A DNA stretch of 12,402 nt from Dethiosulfovibrio sp. (lineage in GTDB: Bacteria > Synergistota > Synergistia > Synergistales > Dethiosulfovibrionaceae). The DNA lies in assembly GCA_028709985.1 (NCBI GenBank), contig JAQUTB010000021.1, positions 1-12,402 on the forward strand, written 5' to 3'. A program made the translations under genes and the position numbers. How positions within the stretch are numbered: the first letter of the stretch is position 1; every line of letters begins with the position of its first letter. Under the pieces are notes generated by a model. It was given only the letters and a program-made list of their open reading frames with translations, ran no database searches and was not told the origin of the DNA. Shown piece by piece: positions 1 to 6,329 of the stretch.

Positions 1-1366
1 ATACGGCGATACAGACCGGCCACTCCAGGTATATGACGTGGGACACCACGTGGCTTGCCGGGAAAAACGTCCAGGCCGCCCACACCAGAAGCGACGCTAA
101 GATGGTCCAAAAGCCCGACCCCCTCCGACAGAGCGAGGGGACGAACATGTCGGCCAGGATGAGCAAGGTAAAGGACGCAGTCACCGCCAGAGCCGAGGTG
201 AGGGTCTTGAGGATCCCCACTATGGACATGGCCATAAAGAAGGTCAGGACGCTCATAACCAGGACGCAGAGCCTGGACAGGGCTATCTCCTGAGGCGATG
301 TAAGCACCCTCCCCCTGAGAAAAAGGGGCTTAACCAGGTCCTCCAGGGTGAGGGTGGCGCTTCCGAGCAGAAGGCCAACCGCCGTCGAGATATCCGCCGC
401 CCAAAGTCCAGCCAGGAGGAGCCCACCTATGGCCGGGCTGATCGTTGTAACCAGGGTCGGAAGAGCCATGGCGGAGTTCTCAAGCCCAGGGAAGCGGGCC
501 GCTGCCATGACGCCAAAGAGGGCGCAGAGGAAACCCACTGGGATGATGATTACCCCTCCCAGGATGAACCCCATCCTGGCGGACCTCTCGTCCCTGGCAG
601 CGAAGGCTATCTGGTTTATCGCCTGGACAGAGAAGGCCTGGGTGATCATCACCGCCATCCAGGCGCAGACCATGGCTGTTCCCATTCCGGAGGTCCAGTC
701 CAGCCAGATATCCGAGGGGGGCAACTGCGCCACTATGGCGTCAAATCCTCCGAATTTGGACGACGCGCTGACCAACGCGGCTATTATACCCCCGTATATG
801 ACCACCACGTTGATGACGTTGACCAGCCCTCCCGCCAGGTATCCCCCTATGAGGGTTACACCTATGAAAATGACCGCAGTGGCCATCATGCCGGTCTGAA
901 AGGAGAAGATGTCGGGCAACAGAGCCGTAAGGACCGCCCCTCCCGCCACATACTGAAGGGCGGTTATCACCATCTGAATCACAAGCTGGGCGACGGCCCC
1001 CAACACCCTGGCCCCAGGGCCAAACATCCGGCCCATCATCTCGGGGACAGTTCTCACGTTCATCCTGCGGAAAAAGCCTGCCGCGACAAGGCCCACTATT
1101 ATGCCAGCCACACCCCAAGCGGCGTTGTACCATCCGGCGGAAAGCCCCTTGGTGTAGGCGTTTTGTGCCACCCCCACGGTGGAGGCCCCACCGATAGCCA
1201 GACCAGCGAGCATGGCCGCCACCACCACCGGCGGCAGATTTCTACCGGCCAGGAGGTAGCCCATGGCTCCTTTAACCTGACTTTTTTTCTGCATGTCCAG
1301 AGCCTTGAACGAGACACCGAACAAAAGCGCTATGTAAGCGACCAATATAATAAGCTGAACGTTCAT
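1..1366 (-). CDS. Sodium:solute symporter (SSS family), C-terminus cut off by window edge
   Basis: Inner-membrane, Na+-coupled importer of a small organic solute. The frame is open from the ATG at 1366 to the left edge: 455 codons with no stop, which is most of a usual 480-550 residue SSS protein. Seen in the sequence: at least ten hydrophobic segments; the N-terminal core GRNLPP (41-46) followed by AGLAIGGASTVGVAQNAY (54-71) and GLSAGWYN (74-81), the family's sodium/substrate-site region; and LWAADISTAVGLLLGSATL (321-339) with the S/T residues that form the second sodium site in this family, followed by the usual L-x-x-D-L-V-K-P run. A GAGAGAGGA ribosome site lies about 10 nt before the ATG. 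Expression appears to be controlled by the attenuator directly upstream, whose leader peptide is rich in Phe, Trp and Tyr. An aromatic substrate is therefore my inference; the family also carries proline, pantothenate, sugars and carboxylates, and sequence alone does not settle it. Confidence 0.9.
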   Translation of the reverse strand, partial: MNVQLIILVAYIALLFGVSFKALDMQKKSQVKGAMGYLLAGRNLPPVVVAAMLAGLAIGGASTVGVAQNAYTKGLSAGWYNAAWGVAGIIVGLVAAGFFRRMNVRTVPEMMGRMFGPGARVLGAVAQLVIQMVITALQYVAGGAVLTALLPDIFSFQTGMMATAVIFIGVTLIGGYLAGGLVNVINVVVIYGGIIAALVSASSKFGGFDAIVAQLPPSDIWLDWTSGMGTAMVCAWMAVMITQAFSVQAINQIAFAARDERSARMGFILGGVIIIPVGFLCALFGVMAAARFPGLENSAMALPTLVTTISPAIGGLLLAGLWAADISTAVGLLLGSATLTLEDLVKPLFLRGRVLTSPQEIALSRLCVLVMSVLTFFMAMSIVGILKTLTSALAVTASFTLLILADMFVPSLCRRGSGFWTILASLLVWAAWTFFPASHVVSHVIYLEWPVCIAV

Positions 1367-1461
1367 CCAAAAACCGTCCTCTCTCCGATAAATCGGGCGA
1401 TCTTCGCCCTTCCTCACCCCTTTGCCGCTCGTGCAGAGACCCCGTCCCCCTCTCAAAAGAT

Positions 1462-1499
1462 AAAAAAAAGGGACCGATCTCCTCTAAGAGACCGGTCCC
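1462..1499 (-). terminator. Intrinsic terminator inside the symporter leader (attenuator)
   Basis: Read on the minus strand, the arm GGGACCGGTCTC (1499-1488) pairs with GAGATCGGTCCC (1481-1470). There are seven G-C-rich pairs, one C-A mismatch and four more pairs around the loop TTAGAG, followed at once by eight T (1469-1462). This is a textbook factor-independent terminator. It lies 95 nt before the ATG of the symporter and after the leader peptide stop, so it must be read through for the symporter to be made. No gene upstream on this strand needs it, since the next gene at 1835 points the other way. Confidence 0.9.
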
Positions 1500-1517
1500 C
1501 GGAAAACGCCACGACGC

Positions 1518-1604
1518 CTAGACGTCGGTCCTCCCGAGAGGTCCCACGCATCTAAAGTAATAGCCGTACCAGAAAAGGCGATTGTTGGACAAAGACGTCA
1601 CCAT
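1518..1604 (-). CDS. Aromatic-rich leader peptide, 28 residues
   Basis: Short open frame with ATG at 1604-1602 and TAG at 1520-1518. A strong ribosome site, GGAAGGAG (1618-1611), lies six nt before the ATG. Residues 11-17 read F-W-Y-G-Y-Y-F (codons TTC TGG TAC GGC TAT TAC TTT), six aromatic residues in seven, followed by R-C-V-G-P. The frame sits just after a consensus promoter and just before an intrinsic terminator, the arrangement of trp and phe leader peptides. Its likely role is to make ribosome speed report the supply of charged aromatic tRNAs; the peptide itself need not have a function. A mechanism based on the nascent chain stalling the ribosome, as in TnaC, is an alternative, though I do not see the TnaC spacing of Trp and Pro. 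I do not recognise this exact peptide. Confidence 0.85.
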   Translation of the reverse strand: MVTSLSNNRLFWYGYYFRCVGPLGRTDV

Positions 1605-1649
1605 GTGCTGCTCCTTCCGCGACTTGGTCGCTATATACGGTTGGGGAGC

Positions 1650-1679
1650 TTTATACCACCTCGACAGGGGTTTTGTCAA
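1650..1679 (-). promoter_or_regulatory. Sigma-70-type promoter for leader and symporter
   Basis: On the minus strand a perfect -35 box TTGACA (1679-1674) is followed after 18 nt by the -10 box TATAAA (1655-1650). Transcription would start near 1643, about 40 nt before the leader-peptide ATG. The consensus match and its position ahead of the leader peptide make it the likely start of the attenuated transcript. Confidence 0.8.
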
Positions 1680-1736
1680 CGAAAAAGAACATAATCCCGT
1701 CCGATAAGTTCGATGATACTACCTACATCGTCGTTC

Positions 1737-1784
1737 GTAACACGATATAGGCATTTTAAGGCGCAAAAAGCTATTTCGTGTTAC
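1737..1784. repeat. 14-bp inverted repeat upstream of ABC operon (possible operator)
   Basis: GTAACACGATATAG (1737-1750) is mirrored by CTATTTCGTGTTAC (1771-1784), matching at 13 of 14 positions with a 20-nt spacer. It lies 50 nt before the ABC ATPase start and about 60 nt from the divergent promoter at 1650-1679. It could be a paired binding site for a repressor, or an RNA stem in the 5' leader of the ABC operon. No T-tract follows, so it is not an intrinsic terminator. In the rest of 1680-1834 I could not find a convincing plus-strand promoter; GATACT at 1715-1720 is the best -10 candidate, with no good -35. Confidence 0.55.
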
Positions 1785-1834
1785 TATGCCACTGGTTAGT
1801 CGATGCAAACAAAAAAAGAAAGAGGCGCGTGAAT

Positions 1835-2722
1835 ATGGAAAACGTTATAGAGGTGTCCGGTTTATGCCATCGCTACGGTTCGCGGTGGATATACAGGGAC
1901 CTGGCCCTTACGGTTCCACCTGGAAGGATCTACGGTCTGCTGGGGAAGAACGGGGTCGGCAAGACGACCCTCATAAAGATATTGATGGGATTTCTAAGGC
2001 CATCGTCTGGCAGATGCACCGTGTTCGGAGAGGATTCTCACGATCTAAGGCCTGAGATCAGGGCCAAGATAGGGCTTCTGTTCGAGGGACATCTGGCCTA
2101 CGACTTCATGACCATAGCCCAGATAGAGAGATTCTACGCTCCGCAATATCCAAAGTGGGACAGGGGACGATATTACGACCTGGTGGATCTCCTTCGACTC
2201 AAGCCGACCCACAGGATAGGGGACATGTCCTGTGGCCAGAGGTCTCAGGTGGTGCTAGGGCTGATCATGGCCCAACAGCCTGAGCTGCTCATACTGGACG
2301 ACTACTCGATGGGGCTGGATGCGGGGTACAGAAGGCTGTTTCTGGACTACATGTCGGAATATCTGAAAGACACGGGTCGGACGGTATTTCTGACCTCCCA
2401 CGTGATACAGGACATGGAGAGCTTCGTGGACGAGGTGATCTTTCTCGAGCGAGGAGGTGCGGTCAAATCGACCTCGATAGAGAGGTTCAGAGATGCCTTT
2501 CGCTGTTACGACCTTCCAAGGGTCGAGGGCACGAGACCGCCTGAGCCGGAGGGACCTATCAAGAACGTGGAGGCCCACGGCGACAGGTGGGAGCTCTTCG
2601 GCTTCGCAGGGCCGGAGGAGGTAGAGACGGTCCTGAAGAGACAGGGAGTGAAGTCTTCTGGCCTGACTCCAAGGAACATGACTCTAGAGGACGCCTTTAT
2701 AGGCTACACAGGGAGATACTGA
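1835..2722 (+). CDS. ABC transporter ATP-binding protein with non-canonical motifs
   Basis: Cytoplasmic ATPase subunit of an ABC-2-like system, 295 residues, paired with the permease that follows. Walker A is GKNGVGKT (37-44). The Q-loop position reads LLFEGH (81-86), with Glu84 where Gln is usual. The signature reads MSCGQ (131-135) rather than LSGGQ. Walker B is LLILDD (151-156), with Asp156 in place of the catalytic Glu and Tyr for the usual Pro after it; the D-loop SMGLD (158-162) and switch His189 are intact. Residues 230-295 form a variable C-terminal tail. The ATG at 1835 is preferred over the upstream ATG at 1778 because AGAGG lies nine nt before it and the family's conserved start E-V-x-x-L follows. 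The next gene starts one nt after the stop. The overall form resembles YtrB/EcsA-type ATPases; whether it exports, imports or acts mechanically is unknown. Confidence 0.88.
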   Translation: MENVIEVSGLCHRYGSRWIYRDLALTVPPGRIYGLLGKNGVGKTTLIKILMGFLRPSSGRCTVFGEDSHDLRPEIRAKIGLLFEGHLAYDFMTIAQIERFYAPQYPKWDRGRYYDLVDLLRLKPTHRIGDMSCGQRSQVVLGLIMAQQPELLILDDYSMGLDAGYRRLFLDYMSEYLKDTGRTVFLTSHVIQDMESFVDEVIFLERGGAVKSTSIERFRDAFRCYDLPRVEGTRPPEPEGPIKNVEAHGDRWELFGFAGPEEVETVLKRQGVKSSGLTPRNMTLEDAFIGYTGRY

Positions 2723-2723
2723 T

Positions 2724-3395
2724 ATGATCCAGTCGATAATCTACAAGGAGTGGATCAAGACGTGGAGAAACTGGTCCGCCCTAGTCTGCCTCAACATGGC
2801 GGTCATGGCCTATATCGCCGTCGAGACCCGTCATCTTTTCGTGATGGACCATCCAGAGATGGTGTGGTACAGGGTTATGTACCTGGGATCGATCCATTTC
2901 GGGGCGATGAAACTGCTGCCGTTGGTAACGGGGGCCCTCCTGGGAGCGGCACAGTTTCTGCCGGAGATGAGGGACGAGAGATTCAGGCTTTCGCTGCACC
3001 TTCCGGTCAAGCTCCACTCGGTTGTAATGGGACACGTGGCGTTCGGTCTCTGCGCCCTGGGGATCATAGTGTTGGCAGATATGGGGGTGTTGGTACACAT
3101 AACATCACTCTATTTTCCCAAAGAGGCGGTGGAGATGTCCCTCTGGACCGTCGCTCCGTGGTGTACAGCCGGATTCGTGGCCTACCTGGGAGTCGCACTG
3201 GGGTTGCTTGAGCCCAAATACCACCTCAAGGCAGCCCTCATCTCCGTGTCCATAGCCATGGCAGCGCTGTTCCTGCAAAACACGTCCCCTGGGGCCTATA
3301 GACCGGTTATGCTGGCCCTCGTTCTCTCCTCGGCGTTGTTGATCCCCGGGGTCCTGCTCCCGGCCTATCGCTTCCGCTTCAGGAGGATGTCCTGA
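2724..3395 (+). CDS. ABC-2-like permease, six predicted helices
   Basis: Inner-membrane partner of the preceding ATPase, 223 residues. Hydrophobic segments fall at about 17-34, 61-80, 97-122, 140-160, 168-185 and 193-213. The N-terminal stretch K-E-W-I-K-T-W (8-14) and the loop FLPEMRDERFRLSLHLPV (78-95) resemble the cytoplasmic start and the E-x-x-x-x-R-x-x-x-x-x-LP element common in ABC-2-type permeases. It begins one nt after the ATPase stop and its TGA overlaps the next ATG by one base (TGATG), so the three genes are almost certainly translated as a unit. There is no full-length second permease, so the transporter is probably a homodimer or pairs with the third gene product. The substrate is unknown. 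Confidence 0.75.
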   Translation: MIQSIIYKEWIKTWRNWSALVCLNMAVMAYIAVETRHLFVMDHPEMVWYRVMYLGSIHFGAMKLLPLVTGALLGAAQFLPEMRDERFRLSLHLPVKLHSVVMGHVAFGLCALGIIVLADMGVLVHITSLYFPKEAVEMSLWTVAPWCTAGFVAYLGVALGLLEPKYHLKAALISVSIAMAALFLQNTSPGAYRPVMLALVLSSALLIPGVLLPAYRFRFRRMS

Positions 3396-4675
3396 TGAGA
3401 AGGCTTTCAGCGGCTTCTCTGATTTTGTTGATAGTGATCGTGTCCGCCATATACCTCCCCATGGGCTACAGAAGGCTGTTCATTCCCGATATAGAGAGGA
3501 CCCATTTGCTTTTCAGCCCTGTCACTGGGAAGTTCCTCTACTGCGAACAGCTCACGGGGGTGATACCGGACGAGGTCCGATCCAAGGCGGAGGACCACCA
3601 CTCGGAGATAGCCTACGGCGATCAGGACGGCGTCTACTACGACAGGCTAGCTTTCGAGAGGATGTTGCCCTTCATATACACGAAGAACATGCAGCTTTTA
3701 GGGCTTCTCCCTGTGAGGATAGGCGGGCAGACTTTCGACTCCAACGCCATAAAGGCCGCTAGACAGGCTATGGAGATGACCCCCGATATGTTCCCGGAGA
3801 ACAGCACCAGACCACCAGTCTGGCCCCTCCTGGAGAGCGATTCAGGGGAGGCACGACTCGTTTTTCCGGAGGACGTATTCCGTATGACCGACAGGGATAT
3901 GGAGTTCGTAAACGTGGACACCAACCTGGTGGATCTGGATCTGACGGAAAAATTCACCAACGCCCTGAAGGAGAGGGGCTTCGTGTTTCCCGCTAGGTCG
4001 GTAAACACCAGGGTCACGATCCTCAAGCCCTTCGACGAAGGGGCGTTCATCGTGGACCACGACTACAACGTGTTTCACGTGAAACGGGCCAAAGGAGAGC
4101 CCAAAGTCGTCAAAACCCCGATAGACCAGGGGATAAAAACGAGGTTCATAATGGTATCGGAGAGTCTGAGGAGGGTTTATCACGGCATTCTGCTAGGCGA
4201 GGACGGCAGGGCTTATCTGCTCGGATACGGCGACTATCGCGTCATACCTCTACCGCTGGATGGGTACGATCCAGACGGGATGGACCTGAAGATACTGACC
4301 GACCCTTTGCACGTGACGGCCACATGGTCCGACGAGACGACCATCCACGGGCTGGCGATGGACCTCTCGTACAGTCCGATAGCGTCGTTCAGCCACGTGA
4401 TGTCCCGCGCTAGCGATACCGAGGCTAAGAGGATATACAGGGCGCTTTTTCCGTTCTCCATAATGATGGACGACCCCAGAGGCGGCAAAATGTCCCTTTC
4501 CCTGGAGATCGGAAACAAAGCAGCCGCGGTAGGGATAGGACTGGCGCTAACGGCGCTGGTCGCGAGCGCCTTTTTTGCAAAGAGAAGATCGCCGAGGCTC
4601 TACGAGATCATCGTAGTTGCCCTGTGCGGCATATACGGCCTGATCGCGGTGGCTATGGTGGACCAGGATTTTTAA
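3395..4675 (+). CDS. DUF4857-type membrane protein of ABC operon
   Basis: Protein of 426 residues with one N-terminal membrane anchor (about 7-24), a large domain of about 340 residues predicted outside the cytoplasm, and two C-terminal helices (about 376-395 and 403-422). I recognise the pattern of the DUF4857 family, best known beside ABC transporter genes in Bacteroidota: LLFSPVTGKF near 39-48, the YYDRLAFERMLPFIY block near 80, WPLLES, a V-F-R-M-T-D-R-D-M-E-F-V run, and a F-I-V-D-H-D-Y-N-V-F-H-V-K block typical of a beta-rich fold. This naming rests on memory of the family, not a search. The start overlaps the permease stop by one base. The 3' end overlaps aroE, which is convergent, by 23 bp. 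A role as an outward-facing accessory or sensor subunit of the ABC system is inferred from position only. Confidence 0.72.
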   Translation: MRRLSAASLILLIVIVSAIYLPMGYRRLFIPDIERTHLLFSPVTGKFLYCEQLTGVIPDEVRSKAEDHHSEIAYGDQDGVYYDRLAFERMLPFIYTKNMQLLGLLPVRIGGQTFDSNAIKAARQAMEMTPDMFPENSTRPPVWPLLESDSGEARLVFPEDVFRMTDRDMEFVNVDTNLVDLDLTEKFTNALKERGFVFPARSVNTRVTILKPFDEGAFIVDHDYNVFHVKRAKGEPKVVKTPIDQGIKTRFIMVSESLRRVYHGILLGEDGRAYLLGYGDYRVIPLPLDGYDPDGMDLKILTDPLHVTATWSDETTIHGLAMDLSYSPIASFSHVMSRASDTEAKRIYRALFPFSIMMDDPRGGKMSLSLEIGNKAAAVGIGLALTALVASAFFAKRRSPRLYEIIVVALCGIYGLIAVAMVDQDF

Positions 4676-5546
4676 TATGGGCCAGCGCCGCTTCGGTCAT
4701 GACCTGAACGTCAGGCTCTGGCCCCCCGGTCCAGAGCCTGAAGGCCTCCACACCCTGCCATATGGTCATCCAGTAGCCGACCAGGGTCCTGGCCCCTTTG
4801 GCCTCGGCCTGGCGAAGCAACTTTGTGTCGTGAGGGACGTAGACCAGATCGCACACCATATGGCGGCTCTCTATGTAGGAAGTGTCGAAAACCGTGGCAT
4901 CGGTGTTTGGAGCCATGCCCACTGAGGTCCCGTTTATGATCAGCTCGTTTTCCTTCAGCAGCTTTGGGACATCCTCCTCGTCGGTGGACTGAACCTTGCA
5001 TACGCCGGACCTATAGCAATTGAGGTCGCTGGCAAGCTTTTGAAGCTTATCGTGACCCGATGGCCTGCCCCAAAGGGTGATAGAGCTAAGCCCTGCGGCA
5101 CAGAGGGCGAAGGCCACGCCCCTAGAGGCTCCACCGGCACCGAAGAGAAGGCAGTGTTTTCCAGTGGGGTCGTATCGCCCCTGCTCCTTGAGGCCGTGGA
5201 CAAAACCGATTCCGTCGGTGTTGGAGCCACAGAGCTTGCCGTCCTTCCAGTAGACGGTGTTGACTGCGTTGCAGAGGGAGGCTATCTCGTCCAACTCGTC
5301 CAGATATTTTATGATCTCCTGTTTTAAGGGCATGGTGACGTTCAATCCCCTGAAGCGAAGGGATTCGAGGGCTGGAATGACCTTGGGAAGGTCCTCCGCC
5401 GTCACCTCGTAGGGAGTGTAAAGGGCGTTCATTCCCAGCGACTTGAAGTTCGCGTTGTGCATAGCAGCGGACAGGGACTTTTGGACAGGGCTGCCAAGGA
5501 GCCCGAAGAACTCGGTGTCCACCCAGGGATTCTTTTTCTCGATCAT
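4653..5546 (-). CDS. aroE: Shikimate dehydrogenase (NADP+)
   Basis: Reduces 3-dehydroshikimate to shikimate with NADPH, the fourth step of the shikimate pathway, in the cytoplasm. 297 residues, slightly longer than the usual 270-290. Seen: substrate-site GSPVQKSLSAAMHN (18-31) with Ser24/Ser26, NVTMPLK (69-75) with catalytic Lys75, NAVNT (93-97), SNTDG with Asp111, nucleotide loop GAGGAS (136-141), NGTSVGM (205-211), and the C-terminal Q-x-x-x-x-F-R-L-W-T-G block (264-274). The chosen ATG (5546) has GGGAGG eight nt before it; an in-frame GTG at 5555 would overlap that site and is less likely. The ribosome site is made of the last codons of aroD, five nt away, so translation is probably coupled. 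At 258-262 the segment is GYWMT where G-x-x-M-L is usual. This is a minor change that does not remove a catalytic residue. Confidence 0.95.
   Translation of the reverse strand: MIEKKNPWVDTEFFGLLGSPVQKSLSAAMHNANFKSLGMNALYTPYEVTAEDLPKVIPALESLRFRGLNVTMPLKQEIIKYLDELDEIASLCNAVNTVYWKDGKLCGSNTDGIGFVHGLKEQGRYDPTGKHCLLFGAGGASRGVAFALCAAGLSSITLWGRPSGHDKLQKLASDLNCYRSGVCKVQSTDEEDVPKLLKENELIINGTSVGMAPNTDATVFDTSYIESRHMVCDLVYVPHDTKLLRQAEAKGARTLVGYWMTIWQGVEAFRLWTGGPEPDVQVMTEAALAHIKNPGPP
4711..4741. repeat. 11-bp perfect hairpin within aroE, just beyond the ABC operon
   Basis: TCAGGCTCTGG (4711-4721) is perfectly mirrored by CCAGAGCCTGA (4731-4741) around a nine-nt loop. It lies inside the aroE coding sequence and 35 nt past the stop of the DUF4857 gene on the plus strand. 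No T-tract follows on either strand, so it is not a standard intrinsic terminator. It could shield the 3' end of the ABC-operon mRNA, or be chance within the conserved W-T-G-G-P-E coding stretch. Confidence 0.5.
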
Positions 5547-5551
5547 AAAAG

Positions 5552-6325
5552 TCACCTCCCGTAAATCAGGTCAAACGCCGTCCTGACCGCATCAACCGAG
5601 GACTGACCTGGTGCGGAAGGGGCGCTTCCGACCGCGAAGGTCAGGTCCGATCCGTACAGACCACCGACCAATCTGCTGACCTGCCCCAATAAGCCCATGG
5701 ACATCGTCACGAGGGGGACATCGGGAAAATCCCTGCGTACCGCAAGGGTGGCCTCGAACAACCTGAGCACGTCCTCCTCCAAACGGGGCATCATAGCCAC
5801 CTTTGCGACGTCGGCCCCCAAGCGGATCTGGGAGACCAGCTGGGAGTAGATGAAGGAAAGGGACGGGGTCCTCTCGAAATCGTGGTACGAGACTATCAGC
5901 TTGACGCCATGGGCCTCGGCGTGAGCCTTAACCTCGGAGATCTTACCGTAGCCGTATGACATCTCCTTGTCCACAAAGTCAACTAGCCTCTCGGATATGG
6001 CCCTGGAGTAGATCAGATCCTTGGCCAACTCGGATACCCCCTTCAATCCTCCCTCCCAATGGCCTCGGCATGTGAGTATCAAAGGGAGATCTCCCACCGC
6101 CTCACGGACTTTTCCGATGAGATCGACCGAAAAATCAAGGTCCTCCACCGCGTCCCAGGCGTCGATACGGAGCTCTATAACGTCTGTCCCGGAAGGGAGG
6201 TTCTTAACCTCCTCCATGACCGATTCACAGGTCGACCCCACGAGGGGCACGCAGATCAAGGGGACCATACCACCTAAGACGGAATTTCGGACCCTTATGG
6301 GCATCTTCGGCACAGGACGAACCAC
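5552..6325 (-). CDS. aroD: Type I 3-dehydroquinate dehydratase
   Basis: Converts 3-dehydroquinate to 3-dehydroshikimate (third shikimate step) through a Schiff base; the product feeds AroE encoded next. 257 residues, normal for the class I enzyme. Seen: ELRID (51-55), TCR (85-87), YHDFERTP (147-154) with catalytic His148, ADVAKVAMMP (171-180) with Schiff-base Lys175, MSMGLLGQVSRLVGGLYGS (208-226) with substrate-binding Arg218, and SAPGQ (237-241). The start is GTG at 6325, supported by AGAGGT eight nt upstream; a later ATG at 6304 has no ribosome site. That site lies within the last codons of the upstream phosphate-symporter gene, which stops four nt before the GTG. The order symporter-aroD-aroE on one transcript follows from the spacing. 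Confidence 0.95.
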   Translation of the reverse strand: MVRPVPKMPIRVRNSVLGGMVPLICVPLVGSTCESVMEEVKNLPSGTDVIELRIDAWDAVEDLDFSVDLIGKVREAVGDLPLILTCRGHWEGGLKGVSELAKDLIYSRAISERLVDFVDKEMSYGYGKISEVKAHAEAHGVKLIVSYHDFERTPSLSFIYSQLVSQIRLGADVAKVAMMPRLEEDVLRLFEATLAVRRDFPDVPLVTMSMGLLGQVSRLVGGLYGSDLTFAVGSAPSAPGQSSVDAVRTAFDLIYGR

Positions 6326-6329
6326 GGAG

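Larger units (their letters stand above)
1462..1643 (-). promoter_or_regulatory. Attenuation leader RNA with alternative pairings
   Basis: Four segments can be drawn by eye. Segment 1 (1599-1587, GACGTCTTTGTCC) pairs with segment 2 (1531-1521, GGACCGACGTC) as six pairs, a small internal loop and four pairs. Segment 2 in its upstream form (1535-1526, GGGAGGACCG) can instead pair with the terminator's first arm (CGGTC plus TCTT, 1494-1486). Segments 3 and 4 form the terminator. A ribosome stalled on the aromatic codons (1574-1554) leaves segment 2 free to form the antiterminator. A ribosome reaching the stop (1520-1518) covers segment 2 and lets the terminator form. A small hairpin GCGAC-CAA-GTCGC precedes the ribosome site. 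The antiterminator is the weakest part: five strong pairs plus a bulge and weaker pairs. The 5' end near 1643 is inferred from the promoter. Confidence 0.65.

Noticed and set aside
348..899. Plus-strand open frame of 183 codons within the symporter region
   Set aside because: It has no ribosome site and no recognisable motif, and is antisense to the clear SSS reading frame on the minus strand.
1395..1409. GGGCGA-AGA-TCGCCC hairpin between attenuator and symporter start as a second terminator
   Set aside because: Six pairs with no T-tract; it may be chance or a minor leader structure.
1470..1560. T-box riboswitch as an explanation for the symporter leader
   Set aside because: A UGGNACC-like string occurs at 1546-1540, but fewer than 110 nt separate it from the promoter. 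I see no stem I, specifier loop or AG bulge, and the longer T-box consensus is absent. A translated leader peptide fits better.
2327..3480. Shared 14-base string (TACAGAAGGCTGTT) in the ATPase gene and the DUF4857 gene
   Set aside because: Both copies encode Y-R-R-L-F within unrelated contexts and no flanking similarity extends it, so it is taken as coincidence.
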